64,000 bases of DNA from Erwinia sp. SLM-02. Its GTDB lineage: Bacteria; Pseudomonadota; Gammaproteobacteria; Enterobacterales; Enterobacteriaceae. The stretch spans positions 248,001 to 312,000 of the forward strand of contig NZ_JAQISN010000001.1 in NCBI RefSeq assembly GCF_037450285.1, read 5' to 3'. Under the pieces are notes generated by a model, which was given only the letters and a program-made list of their open reading frames with translations, searched no databases and had not been told where the DNA came from. Positions 8,599 to 16,249 of this stretch are shown here, in pieces (position 1 is the first letter of the stretch; each line of letters opens with the position of its first letter). Made by a program: the position numbers and the translations under genes.

Positions 8599-9888
8599 TC
8601 ACGCCTTGGCCCCGACCGCAGTCACCGCTTTACCATCCTGTTTACTCTGCGGCCGCACCGAATACATGATCGCCACCGAGATAAACAGCGATACCGCCAT
8701 CAGCACAAACGACAGGCTGGGGTTGCCGGTCAGGCCGTTCAGTAAGCCCACCAGCCACGCGCCGGTGAAGGCGCCCAGCGCACCGAAGCTGTTGATCAGG
8801 CCCATTGAGATACCGGCCACGCTTTTCGGCAGCAGCTCGGGGATCAACGCAAAGAACGGACCGTACGGCGCGTACATACAGGCGGCGGCAAGAATGAGCA
8901 GCCCGTAGGAGATCCAGAAGGAATCGCTGCCCAGGAGCCAGGAGCCGGTGAAAGCCAGGCCCGCGATCAGCAGCAGCGGCCAGACAAACAGTTTACGGTT
9001 CTGAACTTTGTCAGACAGCGTTGAGACGATCAGCATCAGCACAATTGCCGCCAGGTAAGGCACGGCGGCCAGCCAGCCAACGGAGACGATATCGCGATTG
9101 GCCCCCGCCTTAATAATGGACGGCATCCACATCATAAAACCGTATACGCCAATGCTCCAGAATACGTGCACCAGGCACAGGCAGATCACGTTACGTGAGG
9201 TGAAGGCTTCCCGGTAATTTTTTACCGGCTTAATGTCCTGCTGCTCGGCGGCCATCGCCTGTTCTAAATCGCGTTTCTCACTCGCTGACAGCCAGGTCAC
9301 CTCCGATGGCTTATCGCGCACCGCCCACCACCAGAAAAAGGCCCAGGCCACCGCCGGGATACCTTCAATGATGAACATCTCGCGCCAGCCCCAGGCCTGG
9401 ATCAGGTAACCGGAAAGAATCGACATCCACAGTACGGTCACCGGATTGCCGAGAATCAGGAACGTATTGGCCCGCGAGCGCTCGCCCTTGGTGAACCAGT
9501 TGCTGATAAAGATCAGCATTGCCGGCATCACCGCCGCTTCCACCACGCCGAGCGTAAAGCGGATAATCATCAGCATCGGGATATTCGCCACCAGGCCGGT
9601 TGCGGCAGCAAGGACCCCCCAAAGCAGCAGGCTGACAAACACCAGCTTGCGGACGCTGCGTTTTACGGCATAAACCGCGCCGGGAACCTGGAAAAAGAAG
9701 TAGCCGAGGAAGAACAGGGCGCCTATCAGCGATGAAATATTCTTGGTAATCCCTAGGTCGCGATCGATACCTGCCGCGGCGGCAAAACCATAGTTGGCGC
9801 GGTCAAGATAGGCGAGGCTGTAGGTAATGAATATCACCGGCATTAAATAGAGCCAACGTTTCTGAGATAGTTTAACGTTTTTATTCAT
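8599..9888 (-). CDS. MFS sugar-acid transporter, KguT-like (probable 2-ketogluconate permease)
   Basis: A 429-residue inner-membrane carrier with twelve predicted helices. It belongs to the anion:cation symporter branch: the start has RRWxYLMPVIFITYSLAYLDR-type residues, and a FGVVEAAVMPAM-like segment follows near residue 120. From memory it most resembles 2-ketogluconate transporters of Pseudomonas and Erwinia. The start at 9888 is chosen because AGGA stands 7 bases upstream; a longer frame to 9963 lacks such a site. A GntR-like operator about 110 bases upstream supports a gluconate-family substrate. It stands alone, without the usual kgu enzymes beside it. Confidence 0.65.
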   Translation of the reverse strand: MNKNVKLSQKRWLYLMPVIFITYSLAYLDRANYGFAAAAGIDRDLGITKNISSLIGALFFLGYFFFQVPGAVYAVKRSVRKLVFVSLLLWGVLAAATGLVANIPMLMIIRFTLGVVEAAVMPAMLIFISNWFTKGERSRANTFLILGNPVTVLWMSILSGYLIQAWGWREMFIIEGIPAVAWAFFWWWAVRDKPSEVTWLSASEKRDLEQAMAAEQQDIKPVKNYREAFTSRNVICLCLVHVFWSIGVYGFMMWMPSIIKAGANRDIVSVGWLAAVPYLAAIVLMLIVSTLSDKVQNRKLFVWPLLLIAGLAFTGSWLLGSDSFWISYGLLILAAACMYAPYGPFFALIPELLPKSVAGISMGLINSFGALGAFTGAWLVGLLNGLTGNPSLSFVLMAVSLFISVAIMYSVRPQSKQDGKAVTAVGAKA

Positions 9889-10507
9889 TTGGCATCCTGA
9901 TATCAAATAACGTGTATTTTGCGACGATGGATTGCTTTCCACTGATAAGTCACCCTCAGGCATTCCACGGTCTTTTCAGCAACAGACCATAGCGAACTGT
10001 TACCGATAACAGTGATTAAGATTACACAACGGATGCGCGACAAACAGCACGCGCGATGGATTTACAACAGAGTTGTGATAGCGCTTAAAAAGTTTGGAAC
10101 ATTGTTAAGTAACATGCGGAAAGTGGGATTACGGAGAGGTTCGCATTGATGAGGGCACTCTGCGCTTAGCCGCTAAGCCCAACACGCCTCCTGCAGCGCC
10201 TGCTTATACCCAATCTCAGGCTCGCCTGTTTACAGGTTTCCAATATAACCGGATGAAAAAACGCTGCTGGGGCAGGGGGATTATTAAACGGTGATGGTTT
10301 TTTTATGGAAACATCTTCAGAAATAACCATGAATAATAGGTGGGTGGGTGTTTTTATTTAAATAAAATAATATGAATCCATGTAAGCGAGAATTTCGTTT
10401 ATTTTACTATATATAAAAAGAGTGAAATATAAAACAATCAAATTCATCCACATGGAAGTGTGGTGTAAGTTTAACAAAACCTCTTTTATAATTAAAAGGA
10501 AAGAAGA
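9889..10507. other. Intergenic region between the MFS gene and the microcin-like gene
   Basis: No gene is supported in these 619 bases. The left part holds the GntR-like operator and the transporter promoter. The right 170 bases are very AT-rich and should hold the promoter of the microcin-like gene; a TATATATAA stretch near 10410 is a possible -10 region. No small immunity-type reading frame with a good ribosome site was found. Confidence 0.5.
9997..10012. promoter_or_regulatory. GntR-type operator palindrome
   Basis: CTGTTACCGATAACAG is a palindrome with six-base arms TGTTA/TAACA. It closely fits the remembered consensus for the E. coli gluconate repressor GntR and its paralogue IdnR (ATGTTA-N4-TAACAT). 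It lies about 110 bases upstream of the KguT-like transporter on its promoter side. Assignment to GntR rather than another LacI-family protein is inferred. Confidence 0.6.
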
Positions 10508-10819
10508 ATGCGTGAATTAACAACTGTTGAGGTTGATGATGTTTCTGGTGCAGGTTTAATGGATGCGCTGTATTCAGGGATACTGCTTGGTGCGACGGCG
10601 GGTGCTGCTGGCGCGATTATCGGTGGAAAACACGGTGGTGATGGTGGTGGCCTGCTGGGCGTGGGTTCAATTGGTCAGGGCGTCGGTATGATTGTTGCTG
10701 GTGCGATCGGTGTTGCTGCAGGGAGCGTTGCAGGGGGACTTTACGGTTTTAACCATCGCGATCAGGTTGAAAAAATTTCAATGGACTTTTACAAGAGCGT
10801 GGTTAACGGGACTTTCTAA
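10508..10819 (+). CDS. Putative class II microcin precursor (orphan bacteriocin-like peptide)
   Basis: A 103-residue product. Residues 1-15 (MRELTTVEVDDVSGA) match the leader pattern of class II microcins and colicin V: Met-Arg-(Glu/Thr)-Leu-Thr, acidic middle, then Val-Ser-Gly-(Gly/Ala). Cleavage after Gly14-Ala15 would leave a mature peptide of about 88 residues. This is very rich in Gly and Ala, has two hydrophobic stretches (about 19-45 and 57-80) with GxxxG spacing, and no cysteine. The segment around AIGVAAGSVAGG recalls colicin V. AAAGGAAAGAAG precedes the ATG, and a strong terminator follows, so it is a one-gene transcript. No exporter or immunity gene is adjacent. Activity is inferred, not shown. 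Confidence 0.6.
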   Translation: MRELTTVEVDDVSGAGLMDALYSGILLGATAGAAGAIIGGKHGGDGGGLLGVGSIGQGVGMIVAGAIGVAAGSVAGGLYGFNHRDQVEKISMDFYKSVVNGTF

Positions 10820-10880
10820 GATTAACAGTCTATTAATGGTAATGCTCACCCGTTTTCAGAATGATGGGGTGCGTTAAATA

Positions 10881-10912
10881 AAGCCCTGGCGATCGGCCGG
10901 GGCTTATATTTT
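10881..10912 (+). terminator. Terminator of the microcin-like gene
   Basis: AAGCCCTGGC pairs with the following GCCGGGGCTT (one G-U pair) around a GATCG loop, then ATATTTT. This ten-pair stem lies about 60 bases after the stop codon. Confidence 0.8.
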
Positions 10913-10948
10913 GTATTTAATGGCGCTCATTGTCAGCGGATTAGAACA

Positions 10949-11299
10949 TCAGCCATAAAGCAGTGCCCCCAGCGCAATCAACGCGGGAATCGACTGTACG
11001 TAAAGGATTTTACGGCTGGCCGTCGCCGCGCCGTAGATCCCGGCAATCATCACGCAGCTGAGGAAAAACAGCTTAAACTGGAATCCGCTTTCGCCAAGCC
11101 ACAGCCCCCACAGCAGGCCGGCGGCCAGAAAGCCGTTATACAGCCCCTGATTCGCCGCCAGCACGCGGGTGCTGCGGGCAAACTCTTCGCTCAGGTTAAA
11201 CGCCCGGCGGCCGGTTGCGGTGTCCCACAGAAACATCTCCAGGATCAAAATATAGATATGTATTGCCGCCACGAGGGCGATCAGCGTATTGGCTAGCAT
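10949..11299 (-). CDS. DUF1304 family small membrane protein
   Basis: A 116-residue protein with four hydrophobic segments and family residues Glu-Met-Phe-Leu-Trp near 22, a Phe-Asn-Leu stretch, and AANQGLYNGFLA near 50. Members are usually about 115-120 residues and have no known function. The start at 11299 is used because GGGA stands about 7 bases before it and a TATACT hexamer, probably the -10 box, lies just upstream; a longer frame would place the promoter inside the gene. It is convergent with the microcin-like gene. A role as microcin immunity protein is not supported, because it is a widespread housekeeping-type family. Confidence 0.75.
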   Translation of the reverse strand: MLANTLIALVAAIHIYILILEMFLWDTATGRRAFNLSEEFARSTRVLAANQGLYNGFLAAGLLWGLWLGESGFQFKLFFLSCVMIAGIYGAATASRKILYVQSIPALIALGALLYG

Positions 11300-11677
11300 G
11301 GCGAGTCCCGATCGGTGCGAAGTCATCAAAGTATAGGCAAACCTCGTGAGCCGCTGCACAACAATGCTCTTTTTCCGGGCGCTACGGCGAAATTTTCACC
11401 GGTAATCATAATTAGCCGAGTGGAACCGAACCGTTGAAACCGGCAGAAATATCACCCACATCACAAATCTCATTATTTCCCTCCCTCGCATAACCCCCAT
11501 CAAAAATAAGCGCCACGTCACAGTTATTCCCTCTTTTGAGAAGTAAATCCCATTTTAATCTGCGCAATAACAACCGGTTTCCCCCTGGCGGAGGAAACCG
11601 GTTCTCTTTTCGCCCAGGCTAATCCGCTTATTATGTTGCCAGGACATGCTGAAGACAAAAGTGGAGACGTCGCAATT
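11300..11677. other. Divergent promoter region of the DUF1304 gene and the PTS operon
   Basis: These 378 bases carry no gene. They contain the DUF1304 promoter at the left and, at the right, a strong hairpin before the PTS genes described separately. The middle is moderately AT-rich with no other clear structure. Confidence 0.5.
11572..11611 (+). promoter_or_regulatory. Leader hairpin (possible attenuator) before the PTS-mannosidase operon
   Basis: AACCGGTTTCC and GGAAACCGGTT form a perfect 11-base stem around a 10-base loop, followed by CTCTTTT. No plus-strand gene lies upstream that it could terminate, so it most likely sits in the operon's own leader, about 70 bases before the first start codon. 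It looks like a transcription attenuator; a partially overlapping alternative fold was not worked out. Confidence 0.55.
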
Positions 11678-12139
11678 ATGTTGATCGCCAGAGAGAACAT
11701 TTTTCTGAATAAGAATTTCAGTAGTAAGGGGGAGATATTTCAGTTTCTGTCGCAGCAGGCGGTTGAGCAGGGCTGGGCGGCGGATGCAGAAAAAATAGAG
11801 GCGGATCTGTGGACCCGTGAAAACCAGTATTCCACCGGCTTTGAAGGCCAGATTGCCATCCCGCATGCCAAAACGGTCAACGTGACCGAGGCCGGGGTGA
11901 TCTTTATCCGCCTGCAGCAGGCGCTGGACTGGGAAAGTCTGGACGACAGCCCGATAAAAATCGTCTTCGGCCTGTTCGTGCCGGAATCCGGTGCGCAGCT
12001 GCTGCATTTAAAAATCATCAACAGCCTGGCCAGCCAGATCGTCGAAGACGATTTCCGCCAGCAACTGTTTGATGCCAAAAGCGAAGATGAACTGTACAAC
12101 TACATGCAGTCGCGTGTGGTCATTGAGGAAGACGCATGA
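11678..12139 (+). CDS. PTS EIIA component, fructose/mannitol type
   Basis: A 153-residue cytoplasmic phosphocarrier. It takes phosphate from HPr and passes it to the IIB protein. The phospho-accepting His lies in AIPHAKT near residue 68, and the LLHLKIINSLA stretch is typical of the family. The ATG at 11678 is chosen because it starts the conserved domain directly and GGAG lies upstream, though the spacing is long. It is first in a six-gene unit and overlaps the IIB gene by ATGA. Separate IIA, IIB and IIC genes differ from E. coli MngA, where all three are fused. Confidence 0.88.
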   Translation: MLIARENIFLNKNFSSKGEIFQFLSQQAVEQGWAADAEKIEADLWTRENQYSTGFEGQIAIPHAKTVNVTEAGVIFIRLQQALDWESLDDSPIKIVFGLFVPESGAQLLHLKIINSLASQIVEDDFRQQLFDAKSEDELYNYMQSRVVIEEDA

Positions 12140-12459
12140 ATATTGTCGGAGTTACGTCCTGTATCGCCGGGCTGGCGCATACGCCCATGGCGGCCAAGTC
12201 GCTGGAAAAAGAGGGCGCGAAGCTGGGCCACAGCGTCAAAGTGGAGCAGCAGGGCGCGATGGGAATGATGAACAAGCTTTCCCCGGCGGAGATTAGCGCG
12301 GCCGATTTCGTGCTGATCGCCGCCGACCGATCCATAGAAGAAGAGGAGCGTTTTGAAGGAAAAATAATAATCCGGGTGAAAATTGGACAGTGCGTCAGCC
12401 ACGCCGCTGAAGTGATAAAGAAATGCGTCGCCGCCGTTGAAGAACGTAAAAATAAATAA
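12136..12459 (+). CDS. PTS EIIB component, fructose type
   Basis: A 107-residue cytoplasmic protein. The phosphorylated Cys9 stands in VTSCIAGLAHT, the standard fructose-type IIB loop. The rest follows the family, with AADFVLIAADR in the middle. It receives phosphate from the IIA protein encoded just upstream and gives it to the sugar bound by IIC. It overlaps the IIA gene by four bases and is 13 bases from the IIC gene. Confidence 0.9.
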   Translation: MNIVGVTSCIAGLAHTPMAAKSLEKEGAKLGHSVKVEQQGAMGMMNKLSPAEISAADFVLIAADRSIEEEERFEGKIIIRVKIGQCVSHAAEVIKKCVAAVEERKNK

Positions 12460-12472
12460 CTCTGGTGATCCT

Positions 12473-13579
12473 ATGAAAAAAATAATGGTGGATATAAAGA
12501 ACCATCTGATGACGGGTATTTCCTTTGCCCTGCCGGTCATTATTGCCGGCTCACTGATGGTGGCCGTAGCAAAAATTATCGGTATTGCTTTTGGTGCCTC
12601 CGACCTTAATCAGTTTGCCGACGTGCAGGGAATTAAAAACTGGCTGTACCAGACTCAGGAAATCGGCTTCAAAATAATCGGACTGATGAATTATATCCTC
12701 GGTGCGTATGTGGCCTATTCCATCGCCGGGAAAAAAGGGCTGGCGGCCGGTTTTGCCGCCGGGCTGATTGCCTCCATTACCGGGTCCGGCTTCCTCGGCG
12801 CGGCGCTCGGCGGCCTGCTGGCGGGCTACTCCTCCGACTGGGTGGCGCGCAGGGTGCGCATCACCGGCTCGGCGGCCACCTCGGTGCCGTTGATTATCCT
12901 GCCGTTTATCACCGTCGGCCTGCAGGTGCTGGTCATGCTGCTGCTGCTGGGCGATGCCCTGAGCTGGCTGAACAGCTCGCTGATGTCCTGGGTACAGGAA
13001 ATGACCAAAGACGGCACCAGTACCGTGGTGCTGGCGGCGGTGCTCGGCGGCATGATCTGCTTTGACCTCGGCGGCCCGGTAAATAAAGCGGCGTGGGGCA
13101 CGGCAAACGTACTGTTTCTCAGCGGCGTTTATCTGCCCGCCATCCTGGTCAACGTGGCGATTATCATCCCGCCGCTGGGCTATGCCGCCGCGCGTTTCCT
13201 GCGCCCGGCCAACTACAGCCAGACGCTGAAAGAGGCCGGTAACGGTTCGGTGATTATGGGCATCCTCGGCATCTCCGAAGGAGCGATCCCCTTCACGCTG
13301 AAAAACCCGGCGCGCCTGATCCCGCTTAACGTTTTTGCCGGTATCGCCGGTGCCATGACCGTCGCCTTACTGAAAGCCTATCCGATTATGCCGCCGCTGG
13401 GCGGGCTGTACGGTGGCTTTACCGTCGGCAATGCCTGGGCCTATTTCGCCGGGGCGCTGGTTGGCACGCTGGTTATCGCCTTCGGTGCCAACCTGCTGGT
13501 GAACTTTAACGACGAACCGACGGGCAGCGCGCAGGCCGATGACTTTGCAGCAGACAATATCGAAATCAAATTTGATTAA
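12473..13579 (+). CDS. PTS EIIC permease, fructose type
   Basis: A 368-residue inner-membrane channel with about nine to ten hydrophobic helices. Family motifs are GISFALPVIIAGSL near the start and a GISEGAIPF-type sequence near residue 265, with the conserved sugar-binding Glu. The ATG at 12473 is chosen over an in-frame start 36 bases upstream because GGTGATCCT stands before it. With the two upstream genes it makes a full permease. Given the mannosidase next door, the likely substrate is a mannose-containing glycoside, imported with phosphorylation; this is inferred from context. Confidence 0.88.
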   Translation: MKKIMVDIKNHLMTGISFALPVIIAGSLMVAVAKIIGIAFGASDLNQFADVQGIKNWLYQTQEIGFKIIGLMNYILGAYVAYSIAGKKGLAAGFAAGLIASITGSGFLGAALGGLLAGYSSDWVARRVRITGSAATSVPLIILPFITVGLQVLVMLLLLGDALSWLNSSLMSWVQEMTKDGTSTVVLAAVLGGMICFDLGGPVNKAAWGTANVLFLSGVYLPAILVNVAIIIPPLGYAAARFLRPANYSQTLKEAGNGSVIMGILGISEGAIPFTLKNPARLIPLNVFAGIAGAMTVALLKAYPIMPPLGGLYGGFTVGNAWAYFAGALVGTLVIAFGANLLVNFNDEPTGSAQADDFAADNIEIKFD

Positions 13580-13606
13580 TAACCCGAGTGGTTTAGGGAC
13601 GACGTA

Positions 13607-16240
13607 ATGACCAAGAAAACCGTACATGTTTATACCCATACGCACTGGGACCAGGAGTGGTATTTCACCACCTCGCGCTCGCGTATTTACCTGTTCAGCC
13701 ATATTAAAAACGTGCTGCGCGTGCTGGAAGATAACCCGGATTTCCCCAGCTACCTGCTGGATGCGCAAAGCTCGCTGATTGAAAGCTACCTGCAGTGGGC
13801 ACCAGAGGATCGTGACCGCCTGTATCACCTGATTGCTGAACAGCGCCTGATTACCGGCCCGTGGTACACCCAGACCGACCAGTTGGTCATCCATCAGGAA
13901 TCCGTGGTGCGCAACCTGTATTACGGTCAGCGCATTGCCGCCGAGGCCGGTCACAGCCTGCCGCTCGGCTACGTGCCGGACTGCTTCGGCCAGGGCGGAA
14001 ATATGCCGCAGATCTATCGCCAGTTCGGCATCCGTCACGCGCTGTTCTGGCGCGGCATTGCCGATAACACCCTGCATGAAACTGAGTTTCTCTGGCAGGG
14101 GGATAACGGCGATAAGGTCTTTGCCGTGCAGATGCCGTGGGGCTACCACTACGGCGGCCTGATCGACGAAACGCCGGCCACCATGAAAGCGTTTCTCGAC
14201 GAGAAAATGGCGCCGATCGAAGCCCGCAGCGCGCGCCAGCATCTGCTCTATCCGCACGGCTTTGACCAGGCCCCGGTGCGGGAAAACCTGCCGGAGCTGG
14301 TGCGCTCGTTTAACGAATGTGACGACGCCCGCCACTACCAGATAAGCAGCCCGCTGGAATTCGTGCAGGCGGTGGAGAATGAATCTGCCGGGGACGTTCG
14401 CGTGCTGCAGGGGGAGCTGACCGAGGGCAAACACTCCCGCGTGCACAAAACCATCTTCTCCTGCCGCGCCGACCTCAAGCTGCTGAACAACGAGGTTGAA
14501 GCGCTGCTGGTCAACACCCTGGAACCGGTGCTGGCGATCGGTCGCGGCCTGGGGCATGACTACCCGGCGCGCATCGTGGCGGATATCTGGAAGCTGATGT
14601 TCTACAACGCCGCCCACGACAGCATCGGCGGCTGCAACAGCGACGACACCAATCGTGATATCGCCTTCCGCTACAAGCAGGCGCGCGATCTGGCAAACAA
14701 CCTGCTGGAGTCGACCACCCGGCAGATCGGCATCCGCATTCCGCGCGAGCACGACTACAGCTTTACCGTTTTCAACCCTCTGCCAAACCCGGTCACGCAG
14801 CAGATCACCTTTGAGGCGTGGCTGCCCGGCCTGCCGTTCACCCTGCGGGATGCCGACGGTAACGCGCTGCCGTGCGTGATTGAAGAGCAGGAAGATCTGA
14901 CCCAGTACGTGCTGAATCAGACCATCCGCCTGAACCCGGGCAAACCGTACCACCGCCCGGAGAAGGTGTTCCGCACCCGGCTGACGGTGGCCGCCCGCGA
15001 TCTTCCGGCGCTGGGCTATACCCGCTGGCATCTGGACTTCTCCGCCGACGGCATCAGCCCGCGCCGGGAAGATGCAGAGACGGTGATTGAAAACGCGGCC
15101 TACCGTATTGAGGTGGAAAGCAACGGCCTGCTGGCCATTACCCACAAGGCCAGCGGCAGGCGCTATCAGCGGCAGATGCTGCTGGTGGAAAACGGCGACG
15201 ACGGCGACTCCTACAACTACTCGCCGCCGCGTCAGGATATGTTTATCACCTCGGAAAATGCGCTGGTTCAGGCCAGCCGCCAGCGGGACGATCTGCGCCA
15301 GACGCTGCATCTGGAATATCTGCTCTCGGTGCCTGCCAGCCTGGAAGAACGGGCGCAGGGTATCGCCAGTTCACCGATGAAGGTGGCGGCGACCGTCACG
15401 CTGCAGGATGACGATCTGATCCGCTTCCGGGTTGACGTGGAAAATGATGTGCTGAGCCATCGCCTGTGCGTACACTTCGCCACGGATATTCTGGCCAACG
15501 TTTCCTGCGCCGATCAGCTGTTTGGCGTGGTGACCCGCCCGGTACAGCTCAGCAACGCGCTGGCGGTATGGGAAGAGGAAAAATGGCACGAGAAGCCGAT
15601 CGCCATCGAACCGATGCAGAGCTACGTCAATCTGCACGACGAACATCACGGTTTCACCCTGCATACCAACGGCGTGCGGGAGTATGAAATCGTCGGCGAC
15701 GGCTTTAATACCATCGCCGTGACCCTGTTCCGCACCTTCGGCTATATGGGCAAAGAAAACCTGCTGTACCGCCCGGGCCGCGCCTCCGGCGAGTCGGTGA
15801 TTGCCACGCCGGATGCCCAACTGCTGGGATCGCTCTCCTTCACCTTCGGCTGGCGCATTCACAGCGGCAGCTTCAATCAGGGGCAGCACGCGCGGGTGTC
15901 GAAGCAGCTGCTGACCACCTTCCCGGTGTATCAGGACAGCGATTTCCTCAACGGCCGCCTGCGCTTCTGCCTGAACGACGAAGTGCGCGACTACCCGGAA
16001 ACGCTCAGCCTGTTTACCCTGCCGCACGGCGCGGACGATGCGCTGGTCAGTACGGTGAAATGCGCCGAGCAGGAAGCGGGCTATATCGTCAGGCTCTATA
16101 ACCCGAACCTGGAGCAGGCGGTCGCTCTGCCGGCGCTGGCGAATGCCCGCCCGGTGATGCTGGATGAGCGTACGCCAATGCCGGTCCGCCAGCAGCTGCA
16201 ACAGAACGATGTCCAGACGCTGTATATCACCAGGGATTAA
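13607..16240 (+). CDS. Glycoside hydrolase family 38 alpha-mannosidase, MngB-like
   Basis: An 877-residue cytoplasmic enzyme, the same length as E. coli MngB (2-O-(6-phospho-alpha-mannosyl)-glycerate hydrolase) but clearly divergent from it. Zinc ligands are visible: His13 and Asp15 in THTHWD, and His337 in NAAHDSIGG; Asp125 in GYVPDCFGQGG is the expected nucleophile and fourth ligand. The central and C-terminal beta domains follow. It has no signal peptide, so it should cleave a mannoside already brought in by the PTS. The released aglycone is unknown. It is 28 bases after the IIC gene and 9 bases before the regulator, so it belongs to the same transcript. Confidence 0.88.
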   Translation: MTKKTVHVYTHTHWDQEWYFTTSRSRIYLFSHIKNVLRVLEDNPDFPSYLLDAQSSLIESYLQWAPEDRDRLYHLIAEQRLITGPWYTQTDQLVIHQESVVRNLYYGQRIAAEAGHSLPLGYVPDCFGQGGNMPQIYRQFGIRHALFWRGIADNTLHETEFLWQGDNGDKVFAVQMPWGYHYGGLIDETPATMKAFLDEKMAPIEARSARQHLLYPHGFDQAPVRENLPELVRSFNECDDARHYQISSPLEFVQAVENESAGDVRVLQGELTEGKHSRVHKTIFSCRADLKLLNNEVEALLVNTLEPVLAIGRGLGHDYPARIVADIWKLMFYNAAHDSIGGCNSDDTNRDIAFRYKQARDLANNLLESTTRQIGIRIPREHDYSFTVFNPLPNPVTQQITFEAWLPGLPFTLRDADGNALPCVIEEQEDLTQYVLNQTIRLNPGKPYHRPEKVFRTRLTVAARDLPALGYTRWHLDFSADGISPRREDAETVIENAAYRIEVESNGLLAITHKASGRRYQRQMLLVENGDDGDSYNYSPPRQDMFITSENALVQASRQRDDLRQTLHLEYLLSVPASLEERAQGIASSPMKVAATVTLQDDDLIRFRVDVENDVLSHRLCVHFATDILANVSCADQLFGVVTRPVQLSNALAVWEEEKWHEKPIAIEPMQSYVNLHDEHHGFTLHTNGVREYEIVGDGFNTIAVTLFRTFGYMGKENLLYRPGRASGESVIATPDAQLLGSLSFTFGWRIHSGSFNQGQHARVSKQLLTTFPVYQDSDFLNGRLRFCLNDEVRDYPETLSLFTLPHGADDALVSTVKCAEQEAGYIVRLYNPNLEQAVALPALANARPVMLDERTPMPVRQQLQQNDVQTLYITRD

Positions 16241-16249
16241 GAGAGAACT

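Noticed and set aside
2776..8600. A second attachment site matching the tRNA 3' end
   Set aside because: No copy of the tRNA end was found by eye downstream, so the island's right border cannot be fixed this way.
10949..11299. DUF1304 protein as microcin immunity
   Set aside because: It is on the other strand, has its own promoter, and belongs to a widespread family unrelated to bacteriocins.
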